Shown: positions 8,722 through 17,680 of the stretch, piece after piece
How positions within the stretch are numbered: the first letter of the stretch is position 1
Layout of the letters: every line of letters starts with the position of its first letter
Assembly: GCA_013388835.1 (NCBI GenBank)
Contig: JACAEL010000002.1
Coordinates: forward strand, 1 to 40,114
Origin: Candidatus Thorarchaeota archaeon
Lineage (GTDB): Archaea; Asgardarchaeota; Thorarchaeia; Thorarchaeales; Thorarchaeaceae
Direction of reading: 5' to 3'
Length of the DNA stretch: 40,114 bases
Translations under genes and position numbers: made by a program
Notes under the pieces: model-generated
Database searches by the model: none
Seen by the model: the letters and a program-made list of their open reading frames with translations, nothing else
Told to the model about the DNA's origin: nothing

Positions 8722-8786
8722 TTCCTCGACATTCATCAAAGGGCTTATGTGAAAGTGCGACGCGCGTGGAGATAGGCCTGGCAAAT

Positions 8787-9701
8787 ATGCAAAGCACGCT
8801 CTTCGATGACTTTGTGAACTTCATCGTGACTCTGCTTACTCCCTTCGGGATCGGTGACCGAGTAATCGCGACAATGATTGCGCTCATCCCCTTCTTGGCA
8901 GTGGTCTATGTAGTGTACCTGGTGGTCATCAGGAGCATTCACCTGTCTTTTCGTAGACTCGGTGTGCCAATACAGGCTCGGACCGGAGTGGTATTCGTCG
9001 TCCGCCTGTTCTTCTTCGCGATTGCCCTTGTCACTGTGATGACTGCGACCAGCCAGCCCGGAGGCGGTGCTGCTCTTGCCCTGACTACATTGATAGGTAC
9101 TGCCATCGGTCTGGCCTTCTCAAGAGCATTGTCGAATCTTGTGAGCGGCCTCTATGTGTTTGCTTCAAGGCCCTTCCGGGTCGGAGACTACGTGCGCATA
9201 GGTGACACCGAAGGGCTAGTCTTGGAGATCACGCTGAACTACACCCGGATACTTCTTCCGGACCACACCAGGCGGTTCGTCCCCAACAGCAGAGTGGTTG
9301 ATGAGGGTGTCGTGAACTACAGAGTCCGCGTCGATGACTACTGTGCGGAGAAGGGAATTGCGTGCTTCCAGACGGGTCAGGAACATGATGATCGGCACTG
9401 GGACGACGCACTTGACAAACTGAGATTCCTTGCGAAGGGCGATGAGGTGTATCGTCATGTGTTCGACATTGATACGGGTCGGGATGATAACGCGGAGGCG
9501 CTGGCCAAGGCGTTCGATGAGGTCTGCGACAAGTGGCAGTCTGTCTTTCTTGAACGACCCGAGTTCTTCATGACTCACTGGGCCAGTGGTATCGTCTACA
9601 GGTTCGCCTACATCGTGAGGAATCCCCGGTCAATACTCTCCGAGGGGATGCAGTTCCGGTTCGAGGTCGCTCAGGCGGTGTTGAGGGCAAGGGCTCTCTG
9701 A
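8787..9701 (+). CDS. MscS-family mechanosensitive channel
   Basis: About 304 residues. Three membrane segments (about residues 20-50, 65-90 and 95-120 in this numbering) lead to the pore-lining TM3/β-domain signature: ALTTLIGTAIGLAFSRALSNLVSGLYVFASRPFRVGDYVRIGDTEGLV, then NYTRILLPDHTRRFVPNSRV. The C-terminal half fits the cytoplasmic vestibule. It releases ions and small solutes on hypo-osmotic shock. The frame is open from 8664, but that start overlaps trmO; ATG 8787 or GTG 8766 (GGAGATA context) precede the first hydrophobic segment. Converges with corA 9 nt away. Confidence 0.9.
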   Translation: MQSTLFDDFVNFIVTLLTPFGIGDRVIATMIALIPFLAVVYVVYLVVIRSIHLSFRRLGVPIQARTGVVFVVRLFFFAIALVTVMTATSQPGGGAALALTTLIGTAIGLAFSRALSNLVSGLYVFASRPFRVGDYVRIGDTEGLVLEITLNYTRILLPDHTRRFVPNSRVVDEGVVNYRVRVDDYCAEKGIACFQTGQEHDDRHWDDALDKLRFLAKGDEVYRHVFDIDTGRDDNAEALAKAFDEVCDKWQSVFLERPEFFMTHWASGIVYRFAYIVRNPRSILSEGMQFRFEVAQAVLRARAL

Positions 9702-9709
9702 GTCAGACA

Positions 9710-10738
9710 CTAGACCCATCCACGCTTTCGGAATAGTACGAGCAGGGCGATTCCTAACGAGAGCATCAGGGCGAGAAGAATCGGGTAGCTGTAGGGCCAA
9801 TGGAGTTCAGGCATATACTCGAAGTTCATACCATAGATGCTGGCGAGAAGCGTCATAGGAATGAATATCGTGGAGATGACTGTGAGGACCTTCATCACCT
9901 CATTGAGTCTGTTGCTCACCGCTGAGAGATAGATGTCCATGAGTCCGCTGATGGCCTCTCGGTATATCTCCAACATGTCGACGGTCTCGATTATGTTGCC
10001 ATACAGGTCCCGAAAGTATAGGCTGGAGGACTCCTTGACGAGTGGGATCTCTGCATGGTTGAGTTTCAGGACCGCTTCTCTGAGTGGCCAGACGTGACGA
10101 CGCATGTCCATGACCGCGCGCTTCAGTTCGTATACGCGGCCAAGCACCTCCTGCGAGGCGGCTGTCTCCACGATTGTATCCTCAAGCAGCTCTATCTCGT
10201 CTCCCAGACTCTCAAGCGCCACAAAGTAACCATCCACGATGAGGTCAAGAATCGTGTGGGCCAGCATGTCGGATGACACTGTCTTGGCAGACGGTCGAGC
10301 ACCAGCCATTCTCCGGGCAATCAACTCAAAGACCTGAGGTTCAACCTCCTCGAATGAGACTACTGTTCGGTCCAAGATTAGTACACTGACTTGCTCCGAC
10401 CTGATGAGTTCTGGTGTGCCCTTGGCGACGGCAAACGCCCGCAGCACGACGTATACCCCATTGTCTAGAATATCAAGCTTCGGTCTCTGGTCTCGTCTCA
10501 CGATGTCTTCCACTATCAGAGGGTGAATCTGGAATGGCTGACACACATTCTCAACCATACTCGCATCATGAACACCTGTGACGTGAATCCACCTGACGCG
10601 GACTTCTGGTGGCGGCGGGACGCATTCCTGCGGCTGAGCCTCTCCCGCTCTCCTCGACCCGTCTTCGAAGTAGTCAAGGATCTGAATGCGCGTTCTCGTG
10701 GTCGTCTCATCGGTTGACGCAGGGTCGCTCCTGTTCAT
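9710..10738 (-). CDS. corA: CorA-family magnesium/divalent cation channel
   Basis: 342 residues, normal length. N-terminal soluble α/β domain, a long helical stalk, and two C-terminal membrane helices. The selectivity signature YGMNF is at residues 302-306, followed by a short loop and the second helix ending in the basic tail FRKRGWV. STIFIPMTLLASI before GMN is the typical end of TM1. Pentameric inner-membrane Mg2+ uptake channel. The ATG at 10738 has a GGAG about 7 nt upstream. Converges with the mscS-type gene. Confidence 0.93.
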   Translation of the reverse strand: MNRSDPASTDETTTRTRIQILDYFEDGSRRAGEAQPQECVPPPPEVRVRWIHVTGVHDASMVENVCQPFQIHPLIVEDIVRRDQRPKLDILDNGVYVVLRAFAVAKGTPELIRSEQVSVLILDRTVVSFEEVEPQVFELIARRMAGARPSAKTVSSDMLAHTILDLIVDGYFVALESLGDEIELLEDTIVETAASQEVLGRVYELKRAVMDMRRHVWPLREAVLKLNHAEIPLVKESSSLYFRDLYGNIIETVDMLEIYREAISGLMDIYLSAVSNRLNEVMKVLTVISTIFIPMTLLASIYGMNFEYMPELHWPYSYPILLALMLSLGIALLVLFRKRGWV

Positions 10739-11289
10739 GTGTCACTCCTCGTCTTCACGACATCCGCAATACGGGATGCGCACTTCAGACTCTGCTCCTC
10801 TAGATTGCACTTGGACGGCAATCAGAGTCGCTTCGCAAATGGTGACCGGTTCAAGATATGTGTGTTATCATTGGTTGTTGTCAAATGTGGAATCACAGGC
10901 GTGTCAGGCACAGCAGTGCAGGAGTCCTGTCCTGTATCCAAGCGAAGCATGGCGCGTGAGTGTGGTACTCTGTGTGCTCGTCCAGCTCCAGCCCCATGCG
11001 ACCGCTCTCCTCGTCGAGTCAATCGTGCGATGCAACCGCTTCACCGGCCGCCTTCCCGATGGTCTGGATGTGGTCTCCGCCTCCTCGTGCGCACGTGCTG
11101 TACTCTGTTCTTGATGCACCACTTCTGTCTGTCTGGAGCGCACTGACACCTCTGCCTCGGATATGCACGAACGCTGATCCGTTGTCCAACACCTGCAATG
11201 GGTGATCCTACCTCTTCGCAGAGTCACGGAATGCCTCAGGGACCACCCTTGAAGATGGGCTCTCTTACTCCACGTTTGCGATGAGGTGT
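10739..11289. other. Long intergenic region without a convincing gene
   Basis: About 550 nt. Several short frames on both strands overlap one another and have shuffled-looking composition rich in Ser, Arg, Cys and His. On the minus strand around 10900-11140, one frame reads sensibly in pieces (for example HIQTIGKAAGEAVASHD) but is broken by a stop, so a decayed gene is possible. No tRNA, repeat or clear hairpin was recognised. Confidence 0.4.
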
Positions 11290-11571
11290 CTAGCGACTGG
11301 CATCGTCTATCACATCAATGCGACAGACGCTTCGGCCATCCCTGTAGTAGATAGGGCTCCCTGAAGTCGAGCTGCCACAACGACTCGTTGGAGCGTCATC
11401 TAGATTGACCACGGACGATAGTGCCTCTTCCTCTGCCTGTGAGGATGGACTAGGCCCAGTCATCGCATCAGCCTTATGCAATGCGAGGTGCTCCAATGCA
11501 GATGCGTTGACCTCTGGTTCACCAGTATCCGGGAGGCGCATGTGTGCGTCTTCTCTGACGGACATGTGCAT
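11290..11571 (-). CDS. Possible small ORF directly downstream of eutA
   Basis: 93 codons. Its ATG follows the eutA stop with no spacing (TGA then ATG), which is compatible with translational coupling. The N-terminal two-thirds is polar and likely disordered; the last ~25 residues (GSPIYYRDGRSVCRIDVID) look more like a folded strand pair. No family recognised. It may be a real small partner of the reactivase or a chance frame. Confidence 0.3.
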   Translation of the reverse strand: MHMSVREDAHMRLPDTGEPEVNASALEHLALHKADAMTGPSPSSQAEEEALSSVVNLDDAPTSRCGSSTSGSPIYYRDGRSVCRIDVIDDASR

Positions 11572-13008
11572 TCATCTGTCGAAGACCAGTGTCTTGACTA
11601 TCACGGGGACAACGACGCCCTCGATAATTGGTTCTCCGATGTCCACAAAGTCTCCCTGCTGCAATGACACCTCGTCGATGGAGAGTATGTGGTTGGTCAG
11701 TCCGGTCTCGCGCTTCATGACGTTCCCGACGCTGTTTCCGATGTCTTCATCGAAACACATCATGATGGGTCTGCCCGTGCTGACTGTCTTTGGCAGCGCC
11801 TTCAGTACGCCCTTTGCGAAACTGGTCAGGCTGTCATAGGAGGGACGCACTGCATCATTGAAGGCGAGGATCAGGTCGTCAACGCCCTCCTCGAGGTCCA
11901 TCTGCTTCAGTGCATCTGTGATTGCCGTGCATATCTGTTCAGGTGAGGTCATTGCCCTTGGGACGCGAGGGACGACCGCGGGGAGATTACGCAACGGGTA
12001 TACGAGTCCTTCAGACAGGAACGTGGTGGAGCCGCTGACCTGCAGACTGCTCTGCCCTGCACCAATTACGGTGGCACGGATGCGATGGTCGGGTTCTATC
12101 ACGTTGTATCCGAGAGATTGAGTCCGCACGGTTATGGCTCTGGCAAGTTCTCTGCCGAGGTCTCCGAAGTCGGCCTCTTCTCGTCTGTAGATGTACTCGG
12201 CCACACCACCTGAGAAGGTGATGTCGTCGATTCGTTCAGTGAGTTTGAGCGGCGGCGTCATCATCAGCATCCGTGTGACCTGTGACTGAGCTGTACCGCG
12301 CATCGCCTCCATCAGAGAGTCGGCAAGAAACGAGCTCACTTTCTTCTTGACATCTTCGCTGATCTCCATGCCGATGTGGACCTTGAAGCCTGCCGCTTCT
12401 GAGACCAGCCTTCCCGTCTCCTCGAGACGAGTAATATGGTTCTTGTCGTCCACAGCAAGAAGCCTGCCTCCGACGTTCACTGCCGCGGTGTCCACGACTC
12501 GCCCCTGTCTGCACACTGCGATGTTGGATGAACCGCCCCCCACATCGACATTCATGATGGTCCGCCCGGTCTCGCGGGACCTCGTCACGGCGCCGGAGCC
12601 ATGAGCTGCGACCACGGCTTCGAAGTTCGGGCCTGCGGTGGCGGCGACGAATCTGCCGCTCTCACCTGCCAGAAGCGCAACTATCTCCTGGGCGTTCTGT
12701 TTCCTTGCGGTCTCTCCTGTGACTATCACTGCGCCTGTGTCTACATCCAGGACTGAGAGGTCAGCAGCAGCATAGTCTGCGAGAAACAACTCACGGAGTC
12801 GCTGAAGGTCGATTGTTGCCGGGTTGAGAAATGGTGTGAGATGAACAGGGCCCTGATGGATGACCTCTCTCTCCTTGATGACGAAGCGCTCGGTATGCCG
12901 CTCAGTGTCCTTCTGGAGCACAAGTCTGCTGAATACCAGATGAGAGGTGGTCGTACCAATGTCGATGCCGACGCTGATGAGCTCTTTGCGTGTGACTCTG
13001 GTCATCAT
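11572..13008 (-). CDS. eutA: Ethanolamine ammonia-lyase reactivating factor, EutA-like
   Basis: 478 residues, the usual EutA length. Actin/Hsp70-like ATPase fold: phosphate-1 VGIDIGTTTSH at residues 13-23, phosphate-2 MNVDVGGGSSN, NVGGRLL, and FSGGVAEYIY. Further family stretches include AGPNFEAVVAAHGSGA, RATVIGAGQSSLQVSGST, LRNLPAVVPR and, at the C-terminus, IDEVSLQQGDFVDIGEPI. EutA uses ATP to exchange damaged cobalamin on the adenosylcobalamin-dependent ammonia-lyase EutBC. No eutB, eutC or other eut gene lies within the window, so the partner is remote or different. Two consecutive ATGs start the frame. A diol-dehydratase-type reactivase is a less likely alternative. Confidence 0.9.
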   Translation of the reverse strand: MMTRVTRKELISVGIDIGTTTSHLVFSRLVLQKDTERHTERFVIKEREVIHQGPVHLTPFLNPATIDLQRLRELFLADYAAADLSVLDVDTGAVIVTGETARKQNAQEIVALLAGESGRFVAATAGPNFEAVVAAHGSGAVTRSRETGRTIMNVDVGGGSSNIAVCRQGRVVDTAAVNVGGRLLAVDDKNHITRLEETGRLVSEAAGFKVHIGMEISEDVKKKVSSFLADSLMEAMRGTAQSQVTRMLMMTPPLKLTERIDDITFSGGVAEYIYRREEADFGDLGRELARAITVRTQSLGYNVIEPDHRIRATVIGAGQSSLQVSGSTTFLSEGLVYPLRNLPAVVPRVPRAMTSPEQICTAITDALKQMDLEEGVDDLILAFNDAVRPSYDSLTSFAKGVLKALPKTVSTGRPIMMCFDEDIGNSVGNVMKRETGLTNHILSIDEVSLQQGDFVDIGEPIIEGVVVPVIVKTLVFDR

Positions 13009-13089
13009 ATGGAGTTTTCACCTCGGCTCAAACCGTCTGTCATGATGCCTATGATGTCCTGAACACTAGCTCGGCGCTCCATCTGAGGG

Positions 13090-13446
13090 CTAGACGTGGA
13101 ATCTCCTTCTGATTCCACCTTGATTCAGGTACAGGACGATGATCAAGTTGACGATGAGGGGCAGCCACGCAATGCTCGGATAGGAGATGAGCAGGAGTAT
13201 GAGATTGATGATGGCAAACACCATGTCGGCCCACCATGCCCATGACGCGAGGGATAGGAGGCCCAGACCGATGAGGACATACAGAAGCCCGACGATGAGA
13301 GTTGCGTTCGGTATGCTCAGCAGGAAACTGCCCAGAAAGAGCCATGACCACGGACTGAGGATTGACCATGAGCCGACTAGCAGCAGGATGCCCGCGAGGA
13401 TATTCAACACAGCCAGTACGACCACGCCGAGAGGTACGCTTGCCAT
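13090..13446 (-). CDS. Small four-helix membrane protein
   Basis: 118 residues when started at the ATG at 13446, where a hydrophobic segment (MASVPLGVVVLAVLNILAGILLLV) begins at once. Four membrane helices in all, with YLNQGGIRRRFHV as the basic cytoplasmic tail. The frame is open back to 13527, but that extension is charged and Cys/Gly-rich and is probably not translated. The pattern resembles small archaeal membrane proteins of unknown function. It is not clearly part of the eutA unit, being separated by ~80 nt. Confidence 0.7.
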   Translation of the reverse strand: MASVPLGVVVLAVLNILAGILLLVGSWSILSPWSWLFLGSFLLSIPNATLIVGLLYVLIGLGLLSLASWAWWADMVFAIINLILLLISYPSIAWLPLIVNLIIVLYLNQGGIRRRFHV

Positions 13447-13574
13447 GCTTGTGCACCGTCCCGCCTTGAATAACCCGTGTTGATAACCATTGTGCCTACC
13501 ACACCTGTCGCCGCCGATCACAGGCACCGGGTTAGACTTCTAACCCGCCAGCAGAGACCTGCCGGACTACCACG

Positions 13575-14063
13575 CTACTCGAGGACTACATCATTTGACT
13601 TCTTGCCCGACATGAATGATATGTCCACGCGGCCTATCATGACTCTCTGAAGGGATCCCTCGTCGACCTGCTTGGCCAAGACCTCTTCAGGGTCACTGTC
13701 GAGAGCATGCACCATCACTTCAAGGGCATGGCGCTTCTCCTTCAGGTCCTCGACGAACGATACTGTACCTTGGAACTGAGTGGTGGCATATCTATGGGTG
13801 CACTCCCCTTGGACATACCCGAAGTCCAACAAGGCCTGTCCCCACACAGAAGGATTCTGCTTGAGCACGTCTATCTTTCTGCCCTCTCGAGCACAGTGGA
13901 AGTAGACACAGTTGTTCGGCTCATCGTAGCCATGACTCAGAGTCACCAGATATGGCTGATTCCCATCAACCATTGCCAGTGTGACATGCGCGGCTCGCTT
14001 GAGTATCAGGGCCATTTCTGCATGGGTCTTGATGGCCTTCTCCTTCCGCCGAATCTCTCTCAT
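13575..14063 (-). CDS. Pyridoxamine 5'-phosphate oxidase-like / NimA-like flavin-binding protein
   Basis: 162 residues with the split-barrel FMN-binding pattern: LKRAAHVTLAMVDGNQPYLVTLSHGYDEPNNCVYFHCAREGRKIDVLKQNP, then a VSFVEDLKEKRHALEVMV helix-turn, and IDISFMSGKKS-type last strand (here VDISFMSGKK). These marks fit the nitroimidazole-resistance/flavin-reductase-like branch. Such proteins bind FMN, F420 or haem; which one cannot be told. Monocistronic as far as can be seen and divergent from the downstream TIM-barrel gene. Confidence 0.82.
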   Translation of the reverse strand: MREIRRKEKAIKTHAEMALILKRAAHVTLAMVDGNQPYLVTLSHGYDEPNNCVYFHCAREGRKIDVLKQNPSVWGQALLDFGYVQGECTHRYATTQFQGTVSFVEDLKEKRHALEVMVHALDSDPEEVLAKQVDEGSLQRVMIGRVDISFMSGKKSNDVVLE

Positions 14064-14167
14064 AAGCGGGCGGCAGACCCACTCCAGATAAGTGTGATGG
14101 GCACTTCCTCTTGTGGAAGCCTTTTAGGTTGACTTGAGTCGAGTCTGCTCCCCGCAAGGTGAGCTGA

Positions 14168-14980
14168 TTGTCCGGTATCGGAGCATCCTACTATAGTGGC
14201 TGCCCAATGCAGATCGAGGAGTTCGCAGCCCTGTGCAGTTCTTTCAAGATGAAGTACATGGAGATCCAGATGGAACCCCCATATGTCCCGTCTGAACTCG
14301 ACAATAGACAGATAGCCGCTCTCAGTGACCTCCTCTCCAGCCACTCTCTGACCCCGATAATACACGGGCCTCTACATGATGTCAACCTCTCCAGCCTCAA
14401 GGAGCGAATGCGTACGGCATCGGTCGAGTTCGTAAAGGAGTGTGTGGGACTGGCACGGAAGCTCAATGCACCTATCGCAGTGATTCATGCGGGGACCTGT
14501 CCCAGTGACCATGTTGGCAGATTCCTGCAGAAGTCCAAGTCTGCCTTCACGAACAGCCTTGGCGAACTGGCAAAGCATGCACATGAACTCGGAGTGAAGA
14601 TTGGAGTTGAGAACAAGCAGGTCGGAACAGACCGCGAGGTTGTGTTGTATCCCGAGGAGCATCTCGGATTCGTAGGCAAGTTCAAGGACCTCGGGGTTGG
14701 TGCAGTGCTTGATGTGGGTCATGCAAACACAACAGGTAGGGACCTGACAAAGTACGCGAGCATGCTGGGTGGTCTGTTGATTGAGCTTCATTTGCACGAC
14801 AACAAGGGCGTGACAGATGACCACCTCGCCATCGGCCGTGGTACTGTGGAGCTACCACGTCTGTTCCGGACACTTGACGCCTATGGATTCTCAGGCCCTG
14901 TCGTGCTCGAACTGAAGAGCCGCGAGGACTTTGAGACTAGCATTGCGGCACTCCCCTCTCTAGGACTCAAAACGGGATGA
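14168..14980 (+). CDS. Xylose isomerase-like TIM-barrel protein (sugar phosphate isomerase/epimerase or AP-endonuclease-2 family)
   Basis: About 270 residues. β-strand ends carry the family's metal ligands: HGPLHDVNL, AVIHAGT, IGVENKQ, AVLDVGHANTTG, LIELHLHDNKG with DDHLAIGRGTVEL, and the closing VLELKS. This matches the AP_endonuc_2 superfamily, which includes endonuclease IV, sugar isomerases and inosose dehydratase-like enzymes; the short loops argue for an isomerase/epimerase more than a DNA repair enzyme, but this is inference. TTG start at 14168 preceded by GGTGAGC. The next gene begins 6 nt after the stop, so both are likely in one transcript. Confidence 0.82.
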   Translation: MSGIGASYYSGCPMQIEEFAALCSSFKMKYMEIQMEPPYVPSELDNRQIAALSDLLSSHSLTPIIHGPLHDVNLSSLKERMRTASVEFVKECVGLARKLNAPIAVIHAGTCPSDHVGRFLQKSKSAFTNSLGELAKHAHELGVKIGVENKQVGTDREVVLYPEEHLGFVGKFKDLGVGAVLDVGHANTTGRDLTKYASMLGGLLIELHLHDNKGVTDDHLAIGRGTVELPRLFRTLDAYGFSGPVVLELKSREDFETSIAALPSLGLKTG

Positions 14981-14986
14981 ACACTG

Positions 14987-15979
14987 GTGGCACCTCAGAT
15001 GGTAAGCATGACGGACATTCTCTCTGCTCACAACCGGATCAAGGCTCACATCGTGAAGACCCCGGTGATGACCTCCACAACGCTCGATGCGATGACGGGG
15101 GCACATGTGTATCTGAAGTGTGAGAACTTCCAGAGGGTGGGTGCTTTCAAGTACAGGGGCGCACTGAACTTCCTGTCCCAACTCACTGAGGAAGAGCGAG
15201 CAAGAGGTGTGGTCACTCACTCGTCGGGAAACCACGCTCAGGCCCTTGCATTGGCTGCTCGGACACTCGGGATAAGAGCCACTGTGGTGATGCCAAACAA
15301 CTCTCCAAGAGTGAAACTGGAGGCGACTAGGGGTTACGGTGCCGAGGTCGTTCTGTGTGAGCCAACACTGGAATCACGCGAGGCGACCGTCAAGTCGCTT
15401 ATCGAAGAGCGCGGCAGTATTCTGGTGCATCCGTACAACGACGAACGCATCATCGCCGGTGCAGGCACGGCAACTCTGGAGCTGATTGACGAGGTCGGTC
15501 CGCTCAACCATGTCTTCGCTCCTGTCGGGGGCGGGGGTCTCCTGAGTGGCACAGCAATTGCAGCCAAGTCTCTGTGCCCTGACTGCAAGGTCACCGGTTG
15601 CGAACCAGCGAATGCAGACGATGCATACAGGTCTCTGAAGTCTGGAGTGATACAGCCCAGCATGAACCCATCGACGATTGCGGACGGTCTTCGGACCTCG
15701 CTGGGGCCCATCACGTTCGAGGTCATAAGACACAATGTGGACCGGATAGTCCGAGTCACTGAGGAGCAGATTCTTGATGCCATGCGACTCCTCTACGAGC
15801 GCATGAAACTGGTAGTAGAACCATCCGGCGCTGTCGCACTGGCGGGAGTCCTAGAGTCGTCAGTGAAGCAGGAGCTCAAGGACAGTAGAGTCGGTGTCAT
15901 CGTGTCGGGTGGCAACGTAGACCTGACAGCATTCTTCGACTCCTACAGCGATAGAGTCAGACGAACAAGAATGCCTTAA
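14987..15979 (+). CDS. Serine racemase / threonine (or hydroxyaspartate) dehydratase-like PLP enzyme
   Basis: 330 residues, fold-type II PLP enzyme. The PLP lysine lies in GAFKYRGALNFL, the substrate loop in SSGNHAQALA, the phosphate cradle in GGGGLLSG, and the C-terminal cofactor contact in VSGGNVDL. There is no C-terminal ACT regulatory domain, unlike biosynthetic IlvA. The FQRVGAFKYRGALNFL wording resembles serine racemase and threo-3-hydroxyaspartate ammonia-lyase members. Start GTG 14987, with ATG at 14999 and 15008 as alternatives. Co-transcribed with the preceding TIM-barrel gene. Confidence 0.87.
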   Translation: MAPQMVSMTDILSAHNRIKAHIVKTPVMTSTTLDAMTGAHVYLKCENFQRVGAFKYRGALNFLSQLTEEERARGVVTHSSGNHAQALALAARTLGIRATVVMPNNSPRVKLEATRGYGAEVVLCEPTLESREATVKSLIEERGSILVHPYNDERIIAGAGTATLELIDEVGPLNHVFAPVGGGGLLSGTAIAAKSLCPDCKVTGCEPANADDAYRSLKSGVIQPSMNPSTIADGLRTSLGPITFEVIRHNVDRIVRVTEEQILDAMRLLYERMKLVVEPSGAVALAGVLESSVKQELKDSRVGVIVSGGNVDLTAFFDSYSDRVRRTRMP

Positions 15980-16034
15980 GAAGCGAACCCGTTCACGCGT
16001 ATGGGCACAGAAAACTCGCACAGAGGCAGACAGC

Positions 16035-17048
16035 ATGGGTGGATATGGAAGCGACTACTCGTACAGCACATCTGATGCGGTTGTGAAGAAGACCGCAAGA
16101 CAGTACAATGTGGATCAGGGACGAGAGTACAGTCAGACCACCGCGGTGATGCCTCCTCCTCGAGGCAGAGTACTGGTCACCAAGGCGAAGCTTCCTGTCG
16201 TTGTCTCAATCGATGTCACAGGCTCGATGAGGGAGCTCCCAGCTCTGATATTCGAGAAGCTGTGCATCCTGTACAATGAGGCGGTCTACTTTCTCCCAGA
16301 TGAACTGAAGAATTCCTTTGAGATCTCCTTTGTCGCAATGGGCGATGCTTACTCGGATAAGCATCCCCTCCAAGTCACAGACTTTGACAAGGGCAGGAAT
16401 CTTGACCAGAATATCCGGAGTCTGTATGCAGAGGGCGGAGGCGGTGGGCAGTACCGCGAGTCATACGAGCTGGTGGCATACTTCTACTCAGCATGTTGTG
16501 AGATGCCAAATGCCATGAAGACTGTTCGTCCGCTCTTCTTCTTCATTGGTGACGAGGGCTATTACAGCAAGGTGAACCGCTTCCTGATCAGGGAACTGAT
16601 TGGCAATGAACCCACAACGGACCTGATTGCCCTGGACGTATTCGAAGAGCTGAAGAAGCGCTTCGACGTCTACATGCTCAGAGTCCCTTACAAGGCCATG
16701 GGAGAAGTGGATAAAGAGATTCACGCATCATGGGAGGAGGCGTTGGGCAAGGACCGCGTGATTGTCATGCAGACTCCCCGCAGAGTAGTGGACATCATCT
16801 TGGGTCTGATAGCCGCAAGCGTGGAACGGTTTGATGCATACAAGGAGAGAATCGAGGTTCGTCAGACTCCCGAACAGGTGGACCAGGTCTTCTCGAGTCT
16901 GGACGGCCTGAGACTACGAGAACGCGCTTATGTCTACAAGCTGCAGGCCCTCAAGTGTCCCTCGTGCGGTGCGAGTATTCAGGAGATGCCCTCGCCGGAC
17001 CATCCCGTGAAGTGCCAGTACTGCCAGGTGCTCCTGGTGAGGATGTAA
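16035..17048 (+). CDS. von Willebrand factor A domain protein with C-terminal zinc ribbon
   Basis: 337 residues. After a ~50-residue polar N-terminus, the vWA core begins with VVVSIDVTGSM (MIDAS residues D60, T62 and S64). It continues through SFVAMGDA, a glycine-rich loop followed by YRESYELVAYFYSA, and FFFIGDEGYY, giving the usual alternating strands and helices of a metal-dependent adhesion site. The last ~30 residues form a zinc ribbon, CPSCGAS and CQYC. Such proteins act as scaffolds that hold partners through a metal ion. Its TAA stop shares one base with the ATG of the thymidylate synthase-like gene, so it leads a four-gene unit. The ATG at 16035 is the only good start. Confidence 0.85.
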   Translation: MGGYGSDYSYSTSDAVVKKTARQYNVDQGREYSQTTAVMPPPRGRVLVTKAKLPVVVSIDVTGSMRELPALIFEKLCILYNEAVYFLPDELKNSFEISFVAMGDAYSDKHPLQVTDFDKGRNLDQNIRSLYAEGGGGGQYRESYELVAYFYSACCEMPNAMKTVRPLFFFIGDEGYYSKVNRFLIRELIGNEPTTDLIALDVFEELKKRFDVYMLRVPYKAMGEVDKEIHASWEEALGKDRVIVMQTPRRVVDIILGLIAASVERFDAYKERIEVRQTPEQVDQVFSSLDGLRLRERAYVYKLQALKCPSCGASIQEMPSPDHPVKCQYCQVLLVRM

Positions 17049-17680
17049 TGCTGACGGTTGAAGGCAAGACCATTGGAGAGTGCTGGAGGCAGGCCGTCCT
17101 TCGTATCATCCATGATGGCAGGAGGACCTGGGATGGCGATTTGCAACTCAGGGAGCTCCTGCACGTCACGCTTGCGATTGAGCATCCAGACGAGAATGAC
17201 CCCATGGCGCTGCGTCCCAGTCAGTTGGCCATGCGCGAGTGGATGCGTTCCAACTTCGAACATGTGGGACGCATCAAAGAACTCAGGGACTCGTGGAGCT
17301 ATGCGTGGCGGCTGCACAGCTTTCAGGGCCATGACCAGCTTCGGTGGGTGGTGGAATGTCTGACGAAAAAGCCGGAGTCCAAGTCGGTCACCATCACCAT
17401 GTTGCAGGCGGCTGGCACAGAGGATTACATCCCGTGTGTGAGTCTACTGGACTTCAAGCTCCGTGACGGGGTTCTCATTCTGACCGTCACCTGCAGGAGC
17501 CTTGACTTTGGACAGAAGGCCCTTCACAACCTCTGTAGCTTGTCACACGTTGCCCGCAGTGTGTGTGAACAGCTGTCCTGCAAGACCCACCGCCTCCATG
17601 TCCTCGTCATCTCGGCTCATGTGTACGAACGGGATGTCGCATCACTCGTATCGGATCTGGAGGTGTCGCCCTTTGAATGA
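17048..17680 (+). CDS. Archaeal-type thymidylate synthase homologue
   Basis: 210 residues from ATG 17048. The full catalytic set of ThyA-family enzymes is present with exactly the E. coli spacing: C130 (IPC), R150-S151-x-D153 (CRSLD), N161 (HNL) and H191-x-Y193 (SAHVY), equivalent to C146, R166, S167, D169, N177, H207 and Y209. Asn at the N177 position favours a uracil over a cytosine substrate. The shape GECWRQAVLRII ... LLDFKLRDGVL ... ISAHVYERD resembles the short TysY-type enzymes of methanogens. It could be the housekeeping dTMP synthase or a pyrimidine C5-modifying enzyme; its coupling to a QueC-like and a pyruvate-kinase-like gene favours a specialised role. Longer frame from 16955 overlaps the upstream gene and is rejected. 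Confidence 0.83.
   Translation: MLTVEGKTIGECWRQAVLRIIHDGRRTWDGDLQLRELLHVTLAIEHPDENDPMALRPSQLAMREWMRSNFEHVGRIKELRDSWSYAWRLHSFQGHDQLRWVVECLTKKPESKSVTITMLQAAGTEDYIPCVSLLDFKLRDGVLILTVTCRSLDFGQKALHNLCSLSHVARSVCEQLSCKTHRLHVLVISAHVYERDVASLVSDLEVSPFE

Noticed and set aside
10686-11146. Overlapping plus-strand frames in the spacer between corA and eutA
   Set aside because: Composition is shuffled, starts overlap the corA start region, and no family pattern is visible. A decayed minus-strand gene is possible but cannot be supported.
14168-14980. Call as endonuclease IV
   Set aside because: The fold is shared, but the neighbour is a PLP amino-acid enzyme and the loops look shorter than in the DNA repair enzyme, so isomerase/epimerase-like is safer.
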